A stretch of 12,116 nt of DNA, taken from assembly GCA_958430865.1 (NCBI GenBank), contig CAUDNR010004545.1, positions 78,037-90,152 on the forward strand. Reading direction: 5' to 3'. This stretch comes from Entrophospora sp. SA101. Taxonomy: Eukaryota; Glomeromycota; Glomeromycetes; Entrophosporales; Entrophosporaceae. A program made the position numbers and the translations under genes. This document shows, piece after piece, positions 1 to 8,885 of this stretch. Position 1 is the first letter of the stretch; every line of letters begins with the position of its first letter. The notes beneath the pieces were generated by a model. It made no database searches, was not told the origin of the DNA, and was given only the letters and a program-made list of their open reading frames with translations.

Positions 1-40
1 TTTTGTCATGTCACTTTATTCAATTATTTGTGATGATCTG

Positions 41-73
41 CAGGTGTCCCTATACTTTTGTCCAGGTAGTGTA
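41..73. mobile_element. Probable terminal inverted repeat of a Tc1/mariner-type transposon (element runs off the left edge)
   Basis: Read on the minus strand this stretch begins CACTACCTGGACAAAAGTAT and continues GGGACACC, preceded by TA. That resembles the ends of Tc1-like elements, which commonly carry a CTACC-GGACAAAAGTAT-GGGACACC type terminal repeat and duplicate a TA target site. The TA at 72-73 would be the target duplication. No matching inverted copy was seen elsewhere in the window, so the transposon body, if present, lies to the left. Recognition is by motif memory, not by a database search. Confidence 0.4.
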
Positions 74-544
74 TATATCTTTATTAGACATATCAGCCGA
101 TTTGGTTTTTTGGGTCTTTTTTCAAACCTTATGTCTTATTGTGTCTCGATGTTAAACACGAGAATTTTTAATGTGTAAACTGGTCAGTAGAATGATAATT
201 AACCATAAAAAAATTTATTTTGCTTTGCTAAAAAAACTGTTTTACTGTTCAACAGCTCGTCAAACCAATGGCCCCACCTCAAAACCAATGGGTTTTTGGT
301 AGCATAAATTATTCATAACGTTATGATCATACCGTACCAAATTTTGGGGATCAAACAAAATCAGCGCATATGAATTGCTTGACAAAATTTAAAAAGCAAT
401 ATTTTTTTTTTAATTTTAGGATTTCGAGTTATGAATTTAGTTGATTTTTAATTTCGAATTTCGAATTTAATTTTGAAAATTTTAATTGGTTGAATTCAAA
501 TAATAAATAAACATATTAATATCATATTTCGCCATCATGTATAT
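74..544. other. AT-rich intergenic stretch, no gene seen
   Basis: No long open frame and no recognisable coding similarity on either strand. Small structures include a perfect 14-bp palindrome TCATAACGTTATGA at 313-326, two nearby copies of AAACCAATGG around 263-293, and a run of ATTTCGAATTTCGAATTT-like short repeats near 450-470. None gives a functional call. Confidence 0.5.
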
Positions 545-564
545 AAAATTTATGTAAATAAAAA

Positions 565-1110
565 AAACCCCCATCTTTTCCAAAAAATGTGAAGAAGTAA
601 ATATTTTCTCTCCACTAAAAATTTTGAATTAATCCATCCATCATTGTTAGAAAAATCAATCAAGCTTTTTCTGCTACTAAAATACTGACAAAGAAATTCG
701 TTATTATTAATATTAATTAATGAAAATCAGCCAAGCTTTTTTTTTGAAAAGATCCTTGACTTTTTTGATTGTATCATTAATATTAACGATCATGCCTTTT
801 TTGAAAGTGTGAAAAATGTAACGATTTCGGAATTTCTAATACCAAAAAAACGACCATGCCTTTTTTGAAAATGTGAAGAAAAAACGCAACAATTATTATC
901 ATTTTAATATTGAACAACCACGTCTTTTTTTCACAATGTGAAAAAAAACCCCCGTTCTTGTTGAAAGAATTGACGAAGCTTTCTTCGAAAAAAATTCTCT
1001 CCTGCTGCTTATTATTATCATTATTGTCAATGTTAACAATTCGAAAAATTGATTCATTATTTTTAACGTTGAAAACAACCATGCCCTTTTCGAAAGGAAA
1101 TGTTTATTAA
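565..1110. repeat. Degenerate minisatellite-like array, period near 64 bp
   Basis: A unit of roughly TTATTATCATTAATATT, then AACMACCATGCCTTTTTTGA, then AAATGTGAAAAA recurs. The CATGCC-like cores at 791, 855 and 919 are exactly 64 bp apart. More degenerate cores occur near 572, 661, 732, 975 and 1080, at spacings of 56 to 105 bp. Open frames in the block (for example 783-1082 on the minus strand and 910-1110 on the plus strand) are by-products of the repeat and do not resemble proteins. The array ends in A/T simple sequence (AATAATAATAAATAA, about 1140-1195). Confidence 0.5.
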
Positions 1111-1251
1111 TATAAAAAATAGCGGTAAAATGTAAATCTTAAATAATAAATAATAATAATAAATCATTAAAAAAATAATAATAATAAATAAAATATGATT
1201 TTCCCACATTGATGCTTGTGTAATGTGATAATTACACGAACTCGCTCCAAG

Positions 1252-1401
1252 GGATTTCCTGCTTTTGCCGGAGCTTTGAAGACATTGTCAGATGATGCAT
1301 CACAGATAAAATATACTCTTGGTATTGAGTTGAACTTGATAGCCGTTCTTCATCGACCATTGTTGAAGTACCATTTGTTTATAGTAGATAACAAAGAGTA
1401 A
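1252..1401 (+). pseudogene. Relic of a kinase-like domain C-lobe (copy 1)
   Basis: An open frame of about 49 codons reads GFPAFAGALKTLSDDASQIK and goes on through YTLGIEL to LHRPLLK, ending at TAA 1399-1401. It matches the downstream part of the kinase-like relic at about 9405-9563. The G-A-L-K-T-L-S-D-D-A-S part sits where kinases have the activation segment ending. In this copy GALKTLSDD and LHRPLLK share one frame, whereas in the 9.4 kb copy they lie in different frames. This argues that the plus strand is the coding one and that this frame is close to ancestral. No N-lobe, catalytic loop or start codon is present nearby, so it is a fragment. The link to a kinase-like family is inference from the other copy. 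Confidence 0.45.
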
Positions 1402-2272
1402 AGGAAATTTTTGGAACATCACGCACTTTATTTGTTGTTTACTTGTTTCTATGTGCACCGTTATTCTGTATCTCAATCATGATAGCTATGATAATTTTAA
1501 TCAATGTTAGTGAGATGGTTATATAATGAGAAAAGTTATTTTGCAAAGAATCAAGTTTGATGTTCCTATATATATAAATTATACTGAAGTAAATATCTGT
1601 TATTATTATCATTATCATGCTACAATGCCATAAAACCGTGAATTTGTAACCAAAAATTGAGTTATTTATAGTACATCAGCGCCGTCGAAAAAATGTTAAA
1701 TTTATATATTTTTTATTCATGGGAGGTGTGGAAACTAATTATTATCAACAAATTTTCACAAATTAAACTATTAAAAAAAATTCAAAACGCGTTCAAATTG
1801 TCTTCAATATCGGTATGTAGGACATACACACGAGTTGGTGTGTTAACTTTATGGTTTTTGACTTTGGAGCTAACTACGCGTAATATTAATGAAATAAAAA
1901 TCAAAATACGCTTGAAACACACATAGGCTGGTCAAATATTGGCACTTTGTATAGTACACTAAAAAATAGACAATGCTAGAATGTTTTTATCGTTGAATCG
2001 CTAGAATTACGAAATCAAATCACTAGCTAGAGTTTGGTGATGAAATTTTTCAAGATTTAATGTAACAAATCGACACTATTGTTAATATTAGGGGTTGTTA
2101 TCCAAGTATAGCTAATTTTAACTTCAGGGCTGAGATGCATGCATTCAGTGTTGAAATTTTAGCGCGGTAGTGTTTCATGTCACAAACCAAAAAGGAAACA
2201 AAGCGGTTAAAATTTAGTGTTAGGAAACTATCAAAATTTGAATAGTATAATCCATTACAAAGTTAGAAACCA
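1402..2272. other. Intergenic, no gene recognised
   Basis: Base composition is mixed and AT-rich with frequent stops. The open frame at 1693-1926 (77 codons, first codon ATG) has low-complexity hydrophobic composition and no family resemblance, so I do not call it. A slightly less AT-rich patch at about 1920-2220 contains nothing recognisable on either strand. Confidence 0.45.
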
Positions 2273-2356
2273 TTGTAACGTGACACCCTTCATTAAGGAT
2301 ACTGGTGATCAATGTTTAAAATTCATTGTAGGGGGATGTAGGGTGCAACGTTACAT
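2273..2356. repeat. Short inverted-repeat element (MITE-like remnant)
   Basis: The left arm TTGTAACGTGACACCCT (2273-2289) pairs with the reverse complement of 2340-2356, ATGTAACGTTGCACCCT, at 14 of 17 positions, around a 50-bp interior. The size and terminal repeats fit a small non-autonomous DNA element or a solo hairpin. No convincing target-site duplication was found, so the call is tentative. Confidence 0.3.
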
Positions 2357-2462
2357 TCCAATCAAAGCACAATCTTGCTTGACCAGTTGAAAATCAAAAA
2401 AAAAACTTTTGATTGAATTCGATTATAATGGAAAGTTGCGTAACAACAATGTATTCGATTGA

Positions 2463-2472
2463 TATAAAAAGG
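2463..2472 (+). promoter_or_regulatory. TATA-like box upstream of the ion-transport-like gene
   Basis: TATAAAAAGG lies about 93 bp before the ATG at 2565 and is followed by a pyrimidine-rich stretch (TTTCTTTTG) and then an A/T-rich leader. Spacing and sequence fit a eukaryotic core promoter, but in DNA this AT-rich such matches arise easily. Confidence 0.3.
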
Positions 2473-2564
2473 ATTGATTTCTTTTGTAAATTTTTTAAAA
2501 ATATAATTTAAAAAAAAAATTAATCGCGTATTATTGTCATTAAATCAATAATTTTTTGATAATA

Positions 2565-5500
2565 ATGACTGATAATCTTGATAATATAATAGAAGTTGAA
2601 AAACAAAATATTATTACTACTTATAATGACAGTAGTGGTAGTGGTAAAAAAAAAGATCAATATTATATTACAATTAGTGACGATGGAAAATATATAGCTA
2701 GGCTTGATTGTAGTAAGGGTGAAAGTTTAAGATTAAAAATTACACATCATGAAAATTTTGAATTATTAAATAATGATGATAATGATAGTGGCAGTGATAA
2801 AGGACAAGACAAAATAAAGATTTGTGATATTGTTAAAAAATTAACGTTTTTAGATGAACTTAATCCATATGTAAAACCTTTAGAGGATAATAGCAAGCAG
2901 GAAGAACAAATAAAAAAGGATAATATAAAACAAAAAGGAAATACAAAAGGGGATAATAGAAAACAAGAACAAACAAAAAAGGATAATAGAGAACAAGAAG
3001 AACAAATAAAAAAGGACAATAGAAAACTTTTAACTTGGTCATTTTCTATATCAAATATGATTTCTTTTAATAGTAAACCAACAATTTTAGTAGCAATTTC
3101 AAGAGTAGTACCAAATGATATGATTGATCGTGATAGACCAATTAATCACTTACATGATAAACTTAAGGAATATAAAGAACTCAAATTAGAATATCAAAAT
3201 ATGAAAGAACTTCATTATTATCCTTTGCATTCACAACCTTCTAGTAGTGTAATATTTTATATAGATATAAGTGATATTTATAAAAATGATGATAAAAGTA
3301 ACAATAGCAATTATGAGATTAAGGTAGATGAAAATAAAGTAAATGAAACTTGTTTAACTAGTAATATTGGTGGAATAGTGAGGTTTTTACCAGAAGTTGA
3401 AAAAACCAAAACAAGTCTTTTAATAACAAATGTAAAAGGATTTTATAAATCTCTTGATGATTTAGATAAACCAAATATTTATTCAAGTTTAAAATTAAAA
3501 AGATTTCTTTTTCCACCAAAACTCAAAAAAGATATTGAAATTTGGTTTAAACAAATACCTTGTTTGGAAAGACTTGTTTCCTGTATTTATAAAAACTATT
3601 TTCTATTTAATCAATATAAAGACAGAATCCAAACAATGGAATTATATTCAATGTTAACAATGGAAGCTGAACAAAGTTTTTTTACTCGTGAAGAATTAAA
3701 AACTCAAAAATATGGTACCCCTGCTTATGCAATTTCATTAAACAATCTTTTGCTGGCATTTACACGTGGAAATAATGATATTAGAATTTATTCTATGGAA
3801 TCAGGTCTTTTTATTGCCTTAAAAAGTTTGGATAACAAAGAGGAAGTTTTATTTCTAGAATTTATACATGATGATGAAAGATTATTCATTATTACACAAA
3901 ATGACACCAATCATGAAATCTCAATAAAAATTTGGGATATTTTTAATTCTTCTCCTGAAGATTTTAAATATAAAATTAACAACAATATTATTCCAAAAAA
4001 AATTGATTGTTTGAATATTGCAAGATCAAATGGGATGATTTTTTTTGTTAAAGAAGATGGCAAAGTCTTAAATGTTCTTAAAAATATCGAATTCAAAGAA
4101 TTCAAAGTATTTGAAAATGATGATGACAATAATGGAATAAAAGAAGAAAAATCATTTACTGTATTTAAAAATTTTAAGAAAGTTGATAAATATTTAAACC
4201 ATTGGTATTATTGTGCAGAAGATGATTCTGATAAACATAAAATATTTGATCCTTTTGAAAAACATGGTGATCTTGGTGGTCCAAAAACTTTACTATTAGT
4301 AGATAATAAGGAAAAATTGGTTGATGTTGATCAAATTACACCACTAGTAAATAATAAGGAACAATGGGTTGATAGAAAAAATTATGAAAAAACATCTGCT
4401 TTTATTGATGAAAATCGATCATTACAATTATTTATTGGTTTAACTACTGTTCAAATATGGCGTAAAGTTACTGATGAATTTCATGTTCTTGAATATATTT
4501 GGATGCTTAATCATGTTGAAAAAGAAAAAAAAAAAAATAACGATGTGGAAAATGAAAATCATGATGGTCACAAACATTTAAAAATAAAGAATTTGAGAGT
4601 TGGTTGTAGAAAATTTGAACTGGAAGTTACTTGGGGTTTAGATAATGGGAGCAGCAAAAAAATCCAATGGCCTTATCCAGATCAATATGTAACACCTATA
4701 AGACATGCTTGTAAGGCTCTTGAGTATCTTAATTTTAAAAAAGATTTATTAGTAAGCTATAAAAAACAACGTAAATTTGAAGAAATGTATGAATATATTG
4801 TAAAAATTATTTTGAAATTCGTTAGAGACAAACCTGAAATATGGAAACTTATGGATACTCGTTATGAGGTTATGTCAAACCTTATTAATGGTGGAGTTAA
4901 TTCTCTTATAAAGCATATTTTATTTGGTAAAGATCAAATTGGAGACAATATTGTTATTCAAAATACAACTAAAAAAACATCCTATAATACTTCAAATCAC
5001 TTGCATTTACATTTACCAAGAGCTAAACAATGGCAAAAAAATAAAAATGAAAATGAAAATGAAGATGAAAATGGAAATGGAAATGGAAATGGAAATATTC
5101 AAAATAATGCATTAGTATTAGCAATCAATTATTACACTGAAAAAAATGATAATTTAATTATAGGCTATTTATTAGAATATTATTCCAACAATGCTATTGA
5201 ACATATTGGATGGATGATCACTGTTTCAACAACTTTACCTTTACTTTTCCAATATCATTTAGAAAATTATGTGTATGATTTATTTTACAAAGAATGTTTT
5301 GCTGGTAATAACATAGGAATAAATTTTAAACTTTTTTTGGATAAAGAATTGACTGATAATAGTATAGGAATAAATTTTAAACTTGAAGATACCAAAAGCA
5401 ACACCCTACAAAATAGTGCAAAGAAAATTTCTTTTAAAAAAGTAGCTTTTGGAAAAGATAATCAAAATAGAACAAATGAAATTAAAGATAAAATTGTTCA

Positions 5501-7313
5501 AAAAGCTGAAGGAAAAAACAAACACAATAAAGTACCATTCAACTTGTGTGTAGTACCACTTCCAAATTTCACAGTTAATAAGATTGAAAAGAAAAAAAAA
5601 GTAGTTACAACTTTCCTAGCTTTTCTTAGACGTTTTATACTTCCTCATAAGTATATTGATGATGAAAAAAAACTTAGTTCATTTATTCAAATGATTGGAT
5701 TGGATGGAAAAGGTTTAATCTTTGATAATCCAGCAATAGAGGCTTTAATAAATTTTCGTTGGAAACCTGCAAAAATATATTTTTCATTACTTTTCTTTAT
5801 GTTTATACAATATGCAGTTTGTTATGGTATATTAATTTGGGCCTATACAACATATCAAAATAGTTCAAGTAATCTTCAAACCTTTTTAATTTTAGTTATA
5901 AGTTATTTTTATTTTACAGGATATCATCTTTTATTAACTGAATTCAGACAATTAAAATACTATGGATTTAGAAAATATTTTTCTGATAAATACAACATAT
6001 TGGATATTATTGCTATTATTGTACCCTTAATAGTTGGAACATCTATAATAGTTAAATCATTTGAAATTGAAAATGCATTTGGTAGTGTTAAACCTGATCA
6101 AGGAACAATTGCTGCTATATCTTTTTCAGTGTTATTTCTTTGGATTGAATTTGTAAGTAAAGTTATTATTTATCATTTTTGTTATTATCATTAATAATTA
6201 ACTAATTAATTAATTGTTTATTTAAAAAGCTTTCATACCTTAGATTATTTGAAGGTACATTGTGTATATATATATATATATATTATTTATAAATATAAAA
6301 ATTTATTAAAAAAATTTAAATTTTTGTAGATGTAGGAATTTATATTATAATCACTGAAAATCTTTTGGTAACTGTTTGGCCACTTTTGTTATTTATGCTT
6401 ATTGTTATATTGGCATTTGCTCATACAATGTAAGTAGTATATTTATAATTTAAAACATTCTCTTTAAAATAATATATTAATAATATATTATATTATAGGT
6501 ATATATTGCTACAAAAACCAGATGATATAGGATTAGTACCAAATGTGAATACATATTCTATATTCAATGCAACTACCAATCAAACAGTGTATAGTGATAT
6601 AACAATTAAAGCAGATTTTAATAGCACATCATCAATTGATAATCCATTTTCAAATTTTTTTAATTCAATTCCAGCTGCATATTTTTGGATTAATGGTAAC
6701 TGGATAAATAGGGATACTTATGGCAGTTATTTTGCAGTTCAAATTTTATCTTTAATTGCAAGCTTGTTAATTGTAAGCATTATACAAAATATGTTTATAG
6801 CTTTTATGAGGTAATTAATAATTATATCTTATTAAGTTTAATAATAATATTATTATTTCATATTAATAAAATAAATAAATTTTATTTAGTAATGTGTATG
6901 AAAACACATCACAGCAAAGTAAACTTGAACTACTCAAGCTCCAAGCTACTTTCATATCAGACTATGAGGCTCTGGATTTAGAAGATGATTTTTTAAATCC
7001 TCCTAAACCTGATCCGAAATACATTTGTTATAATAATAATAATCTTGATTCATGGAAAGAAAGAACCAAATCAAGAAGAGGTTGTTTATATGCAAAATAC
7101 GAAAATGATAATTCTTATATTCAATACATTCTTGAAAAAAAGGATTTTGACCATCAAGATGGTTCTTTGTGGCAGATTTATAATAAATTGGATGATTTCA
7201 ATGATGATGATGTTAATGAAAAAATTTCAAATTTAGAAAAAAAAATGGATGCGAAAATGGATAACATAATGTTGCAATTACAACAATTACAACAATTACT
7301 CCAAAGACCTTGA
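2565..7313 (+). CDS. WD40/beta-propeller-like protein with C-terminal six-segment ion transport (TRP-like) domain, five exons
   Basis: Predicted membrane protein of 1482 residues, probably a non-voltage-gated cation channel-like protein. Join: 2565-6152, 6230-6254, 6330-6429, 6499-6810, 6890-7313 (4449 nt, stop TGA). ATG 2565 is chosen over the open frame's TTG at 2556. Residues 34-60 (SDDGKYIARL) and 385-462 (ending in IWDIF) look like WD40-type blades. An acidic/lysine repeat spans 108-154 and an Asn-rich repeat 829-844. Membrane segments lie near 1069-1097, 1104-1125, 1142-1163, 1180-1201, 1217-1239 and 1313-1341. The S5-S6 loop has three N-glycosylation sequons (N1261, N1265, N1279) and a pore-helix-like stretch around 1286-1310 (IPAAYFWINGNW). 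S4 has one Arg (in LRLFE), so voltage sensing is unlikely. The C-terminus (about 1450-1482) is a heptad-like Gln/Leu coiled coil. WIEF-LSYLRLFE and PKYICY match what I recall of large fungal ion-transport families; ion selectivity is unknown. Confidence 0.85.
2886..3026 (+). repeat. In-frame 33/30-bp tandem repeat coding D-N-x-K-Q-E-E-Q-I-K-K
   Basis: Four units of 33, 33, 30 and 33 nt plus a partial fifth encode DNSKQEEQIKK, DNIKQKGNTKG, DNRKQEQTKK, DNREQEEQIKK and DNRK. The repeat is highly charged and probably forms a helical or disordered spacer between the first propeller-like strands (residues 34-60) and the following conserved region (LLTWSFSIS). Because each unit is a multiple of three, copy-number change would keep the frame. 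Confidence 0.8.
4296..4373 (+). repeat. Imperfect 48-bp-spaced internal duplication in exon 1
   Basis: Positions 4296-4325 and 4344-4373 match at 26 of 30 bases and encode LVDNKEKLVD and LVNNKEQWVD. The offset is 48 bp (16 residues), so it is an old in-frame tandem duplication within the cytosolic domain. Confidence 0.6.
5049..5096 (+). repeat. Hexanucleotide microsatellite in coding sequence (GAAAAT/GGAAAT)
   Basis: Eight 6-bp units in frame: two GAAAAT, one GAAGAT, one GAAAAT and four GGAAAT. They encode ENENEDENGNGNGNGN (residues 829-844) in the cytosolic linker before the membrane domain. The GAA-to-GGA boundary marks a separately expanded sub-array, suggesting recent slippage. Confidence 0.85.
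5313..5384 (+). repeat. 51-bp-spaced direct duplication in exon 1
   Basis: The 21-nt sequence coding I-G-I-N-F-K-L is identical at 5313-5333 and 5364-5384. The flanking codons are also alike (N-N before the first, N-S before the second). The 51-bp offset (17 residues) marks a young in-frame tandem duplication just before the basic linker that leads to S1. Confidence 0.75.
6153..6229 (+). other. Intron 1 of the ion-transport-like gene (77 nt)
   Basis: Donor GTAAGT after TTT (Phe1196, phase 0). A branch-point-like TTAACTAAT lies about 24 nt before the acceptor AAAAAG. Its in-frame stop at 6192-6194 is what makes exon 1 look like a complete 1.2-kb-codon gene. Confidence 0.8.
6230..6254 (+). other. 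Microexon 2 (25 nt) coding LSYLRLFE plus the first base of Asp1205
   Basis: Codons CTT TCA TAC CTT AGA TTA TTT GAA G sit between an AG acceptor (6228-6229) and a GTACAT donor (6255). The product joins WIEF to DVGIYI and restores the L-R-L-F-E element that I recall at the S4-S5 turn of fungal relatives. Skipping it would break the frame: exon 1 ends in phase 0 while exon 3 needs phase 1. Confidence 0.8.
6255..6329 (+). other. Intron 2 (75 nt)
   Basis: Donor GTACAT, acceptor TTTTTGTAG, phase 1 (G plus AT gives Asp). It contains an (AT) run, TGTATATATATATATATATA, at about 6262-6282. Confidence 0.75.
6430..6498 (+). other. Intron 3 (69 nt)
   Basis: Donor GTAAGT and acceptor ATTATAG, phase 2 (AT plus G gives Met1238). 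It separates S5 (LAFAHTM) from YILLQKPDD. The surroundings include a self-complementary TAATATATTA pair. Confidence 0.85.
6811..6889 (+). other. Intron 4 (79 nt)
   Basis: Donor GTAATT and acceptor TTATTTAG, phase 2 (AG plus T gives Ser1342). It joins the end of S6 (NMFIAFM) to SNVYENTSQQ. Confidence 0.85.
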
Positions 7314-7622
7314 AATTTTCTCTTTAAAAAAATACAATGTATTATTATTTTTTTTCCAAGTCCAGGATTAGTTTTTATTATGTTAACCCTTTATTTTATG
7401 TGATAATTTTTATTTTTAACATTTTTACAGTATTTATTTTTTTTTTTTAATTAAAAGTATAGTTTTTATCATAATTTTACAATTTTAAACCCGTTTTTAC
7501 GCATCAAGCATTTTAATTGTCTCAATTTCAGTGAGAAGGTGTAAGGTGTGTGTGTGTGTCTATACATTCTTTAATTTCCCATATAATGAGTTGATTGCGT
7601 AAACCAAAATAATTCTTTTCCA
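7314..7622. other. 3' flank / probable 3' UTR of the ion-transport-like gene
   Basis: T-rich DNA without coding character and without a canonical AATAAA in the first few hundred bases. A short (TG) run, GTGTGTGTGTGT, lies near 7546-7558. The transcript end cannot be placed from sequence alone. Confidence 0.4.
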
Positions 7623-7803
7623 TCAAAGCTTTTCAAATAGATAATTGCTCCAAACATCAGTAGGAGTTGTTCCAGTACCTTTTCTCTCTGATGATATATA
7701 ACTTTGTGTCATATTGAATAAATTATTTATCTTCATCATTTGACTCACATATATAACCAGGTTTCACACTATCTTTTGATTTCGAATAATGAATCCTTTT
7801 CAT
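7623..7803 (-). pseudogene. Fragment of the Y-I-C-E-S motif family (same family as the gene at 9.6-10.4 kb)
   Basis: Minus-strand reading from 7803 gives MKRIHYSKSKDSVKPGYICE and then SNDEDK before a TAA (7723-7725). In another frame 7712-7623 reads MTQSYISSERKGTGTTPTDV and then WSNYLFEKL before TGA. The GYICESNDEDK element matches SEYICESDEEKDHI in the minus-strand gene near 9.7 kb, followed in both by a short helical stretch. The frame change between the two parts, and the stops, indicate a degraded copy. The family's function is unknown to me. Confidence 0.4.
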
Positions 7804-8251
7804 TGAGCTGAATCTTAATTCTCATATTGATTCTTATCGGAAAACATACTTGTGTATTTTTGCATCAATAAAATTCTCATCAATAAACAGAAAACAGACA
7901 TTTTGAAGGCTTATAAGTATTCTTTTGTGATTTGACGTTGGGATTAGCAAGCTTGTGTGTACTTTTCTTCAATAATTAAATTTTAATTCATTTTTTATAT
8001 TTTTCCACTCATCATCTATTTTACATTTTCATCGTAAAAGAAACTGGCAAGTAAAATGTCAAATATATTGAGATCTTCCTTTTCCATATAGCCAAAATAC
8101 TCACATTTGAGAGAAGTTTGCCATGTTAATAATTGAATTCAATTCTTATATTTCTTTTTTAGAGACACACAACAATTTTACAAAATTCCTTTACATCCAC
8201 ATACTTTTGGTATATTATTTGTAATGTTGGAGTATTCAGCATACATAACTT
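7804..8251. other. Intergenic, nothing recognised
   Basis: AT-rich sequence with stops in all frames. Several short T-rich blocks and AATAAA hexamers occur (about 7867 and 7883), but no coding signal was recognised on either strand. Confidence 0.4.
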
Positions 8252-8278
8252 GTGGCATTTCACCCAATTCATCATCCA

Positions 8279-8725
8279 TTCATTAGGCGACGCTTTTGCT
8301 ACGATGAAACGCACATTCGAAGAAGAGATCTTGACATTAAACTTAAGAAATCAAGGTCATTGGCTCATCTATACCATTATGATATTCATGCACAGGTAGA
8401 TGTTAACACTATGGAATCGATTCAGGATGGTGGCTTTAAGTATTTAGCAATTTAGTCTGAAACAGAAAAATGGCAGCTTATTCTGCAGATAGGCGAAGAA
8501 TTCACATTTCCATCTCCACACACACAACTAAATATGATGAGTGGAGTAAAATTGTCTTGTTTAGGAAGAATTCAATTCCTGAAATCCCAGAAGAAGGTAA
8601 AAAGGGAGAAAATTTTCTACAAGAGTATTTTTGTATGCGTGTTGCAATTACTAAAAATTTTAATAATATACAACATGTTGTCTATGATGTGCAAATTGAA
8701 CAATCAACATCTTCTTAACCCCTAA
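8279..8725 (+). pseudogene. Unrecognised degraded protein-coding gene
   Basis: Protein-like segments appear in changing plus-strand frames. One frame gives DAFATMKRTFEEEILTLNLR at about 8290-8350. Another gives VDVNTMESIQDGGFKYLAI, a TAG at 8453-8455, then SETEKWQLILQIGEEFTFPS, so this stop falls inside otherwise coding-like text. From about 8530 a third frame gives YDEWSKIVLFRKNSIPEIPE and continues to VVYDVQIEQSTSS with a stop at 8716-8718. The pattern is that of one gene carrying frameshifts and a nonsense codon. An intron could explain one frame change but not the TAG. I do not recognise the family. Confidence 0.35.
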
Positions 8726-8885
8726 ATGTTGTGAAATTGTAGTGATCCAATATACAGTTCTCAAATGCATACGTTGGGCGTGAAACACCATTTGGCGAGA
8801 AACTACTTTGACTTCAACCACATTGAGCATATGTTTATGTTCTTTTTACAGATTTCCGTGTACTCACGAAAATTTACATTAACAG

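Noticed and set aside
783..1082. A 99-codon minus-strand frame
   Set aside because: It lies wholly within the degenerate 64-bp array and is low-complexity Asn/Phe-rich text from repeat units.
565..1110. CRISPR array suggested by regular repeats
   Set aside because: Repeat and spacer are not distinguishable, the whole 64-bp unit is repeated and diverged, no cas genes occur, and the genome is eukaryotic.
1693..1926. 77-codon open frame with ATG
   Set aside because: Composition is what AT-rich noncoding DNA yields; there are no motifs, promoter or splice signals.
2747..3042. Two minus-strand open frames of 60-90 codons rich in Phe, Leu, Ser and Cys
   Set aside because: They are the complement of the Lys/Glu/Asn repeat in exon 1 and lack independent coding character.
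4924..5115. Plus-strand frame with KMKMKMKMEMEMEMEME
   Set aside because: Out-of-frame shadow of the 6-bp coding repeat in the main gene.
2556..6194. A single-exon 1212-codon gene ending at 6194
   Set aside because: It starts at TTG and ends inside intron 1. The ATG is at 2565, and GT-AG junctions extend the protein by four exons with perfect phase agreement.
7045..7236. Plus-strand frame of 63 codons within exon 5
   Set aside because: Alternate-frame reading of the C-terminal exon, whose coiled-coil frame is continuous with the channel-like protein.
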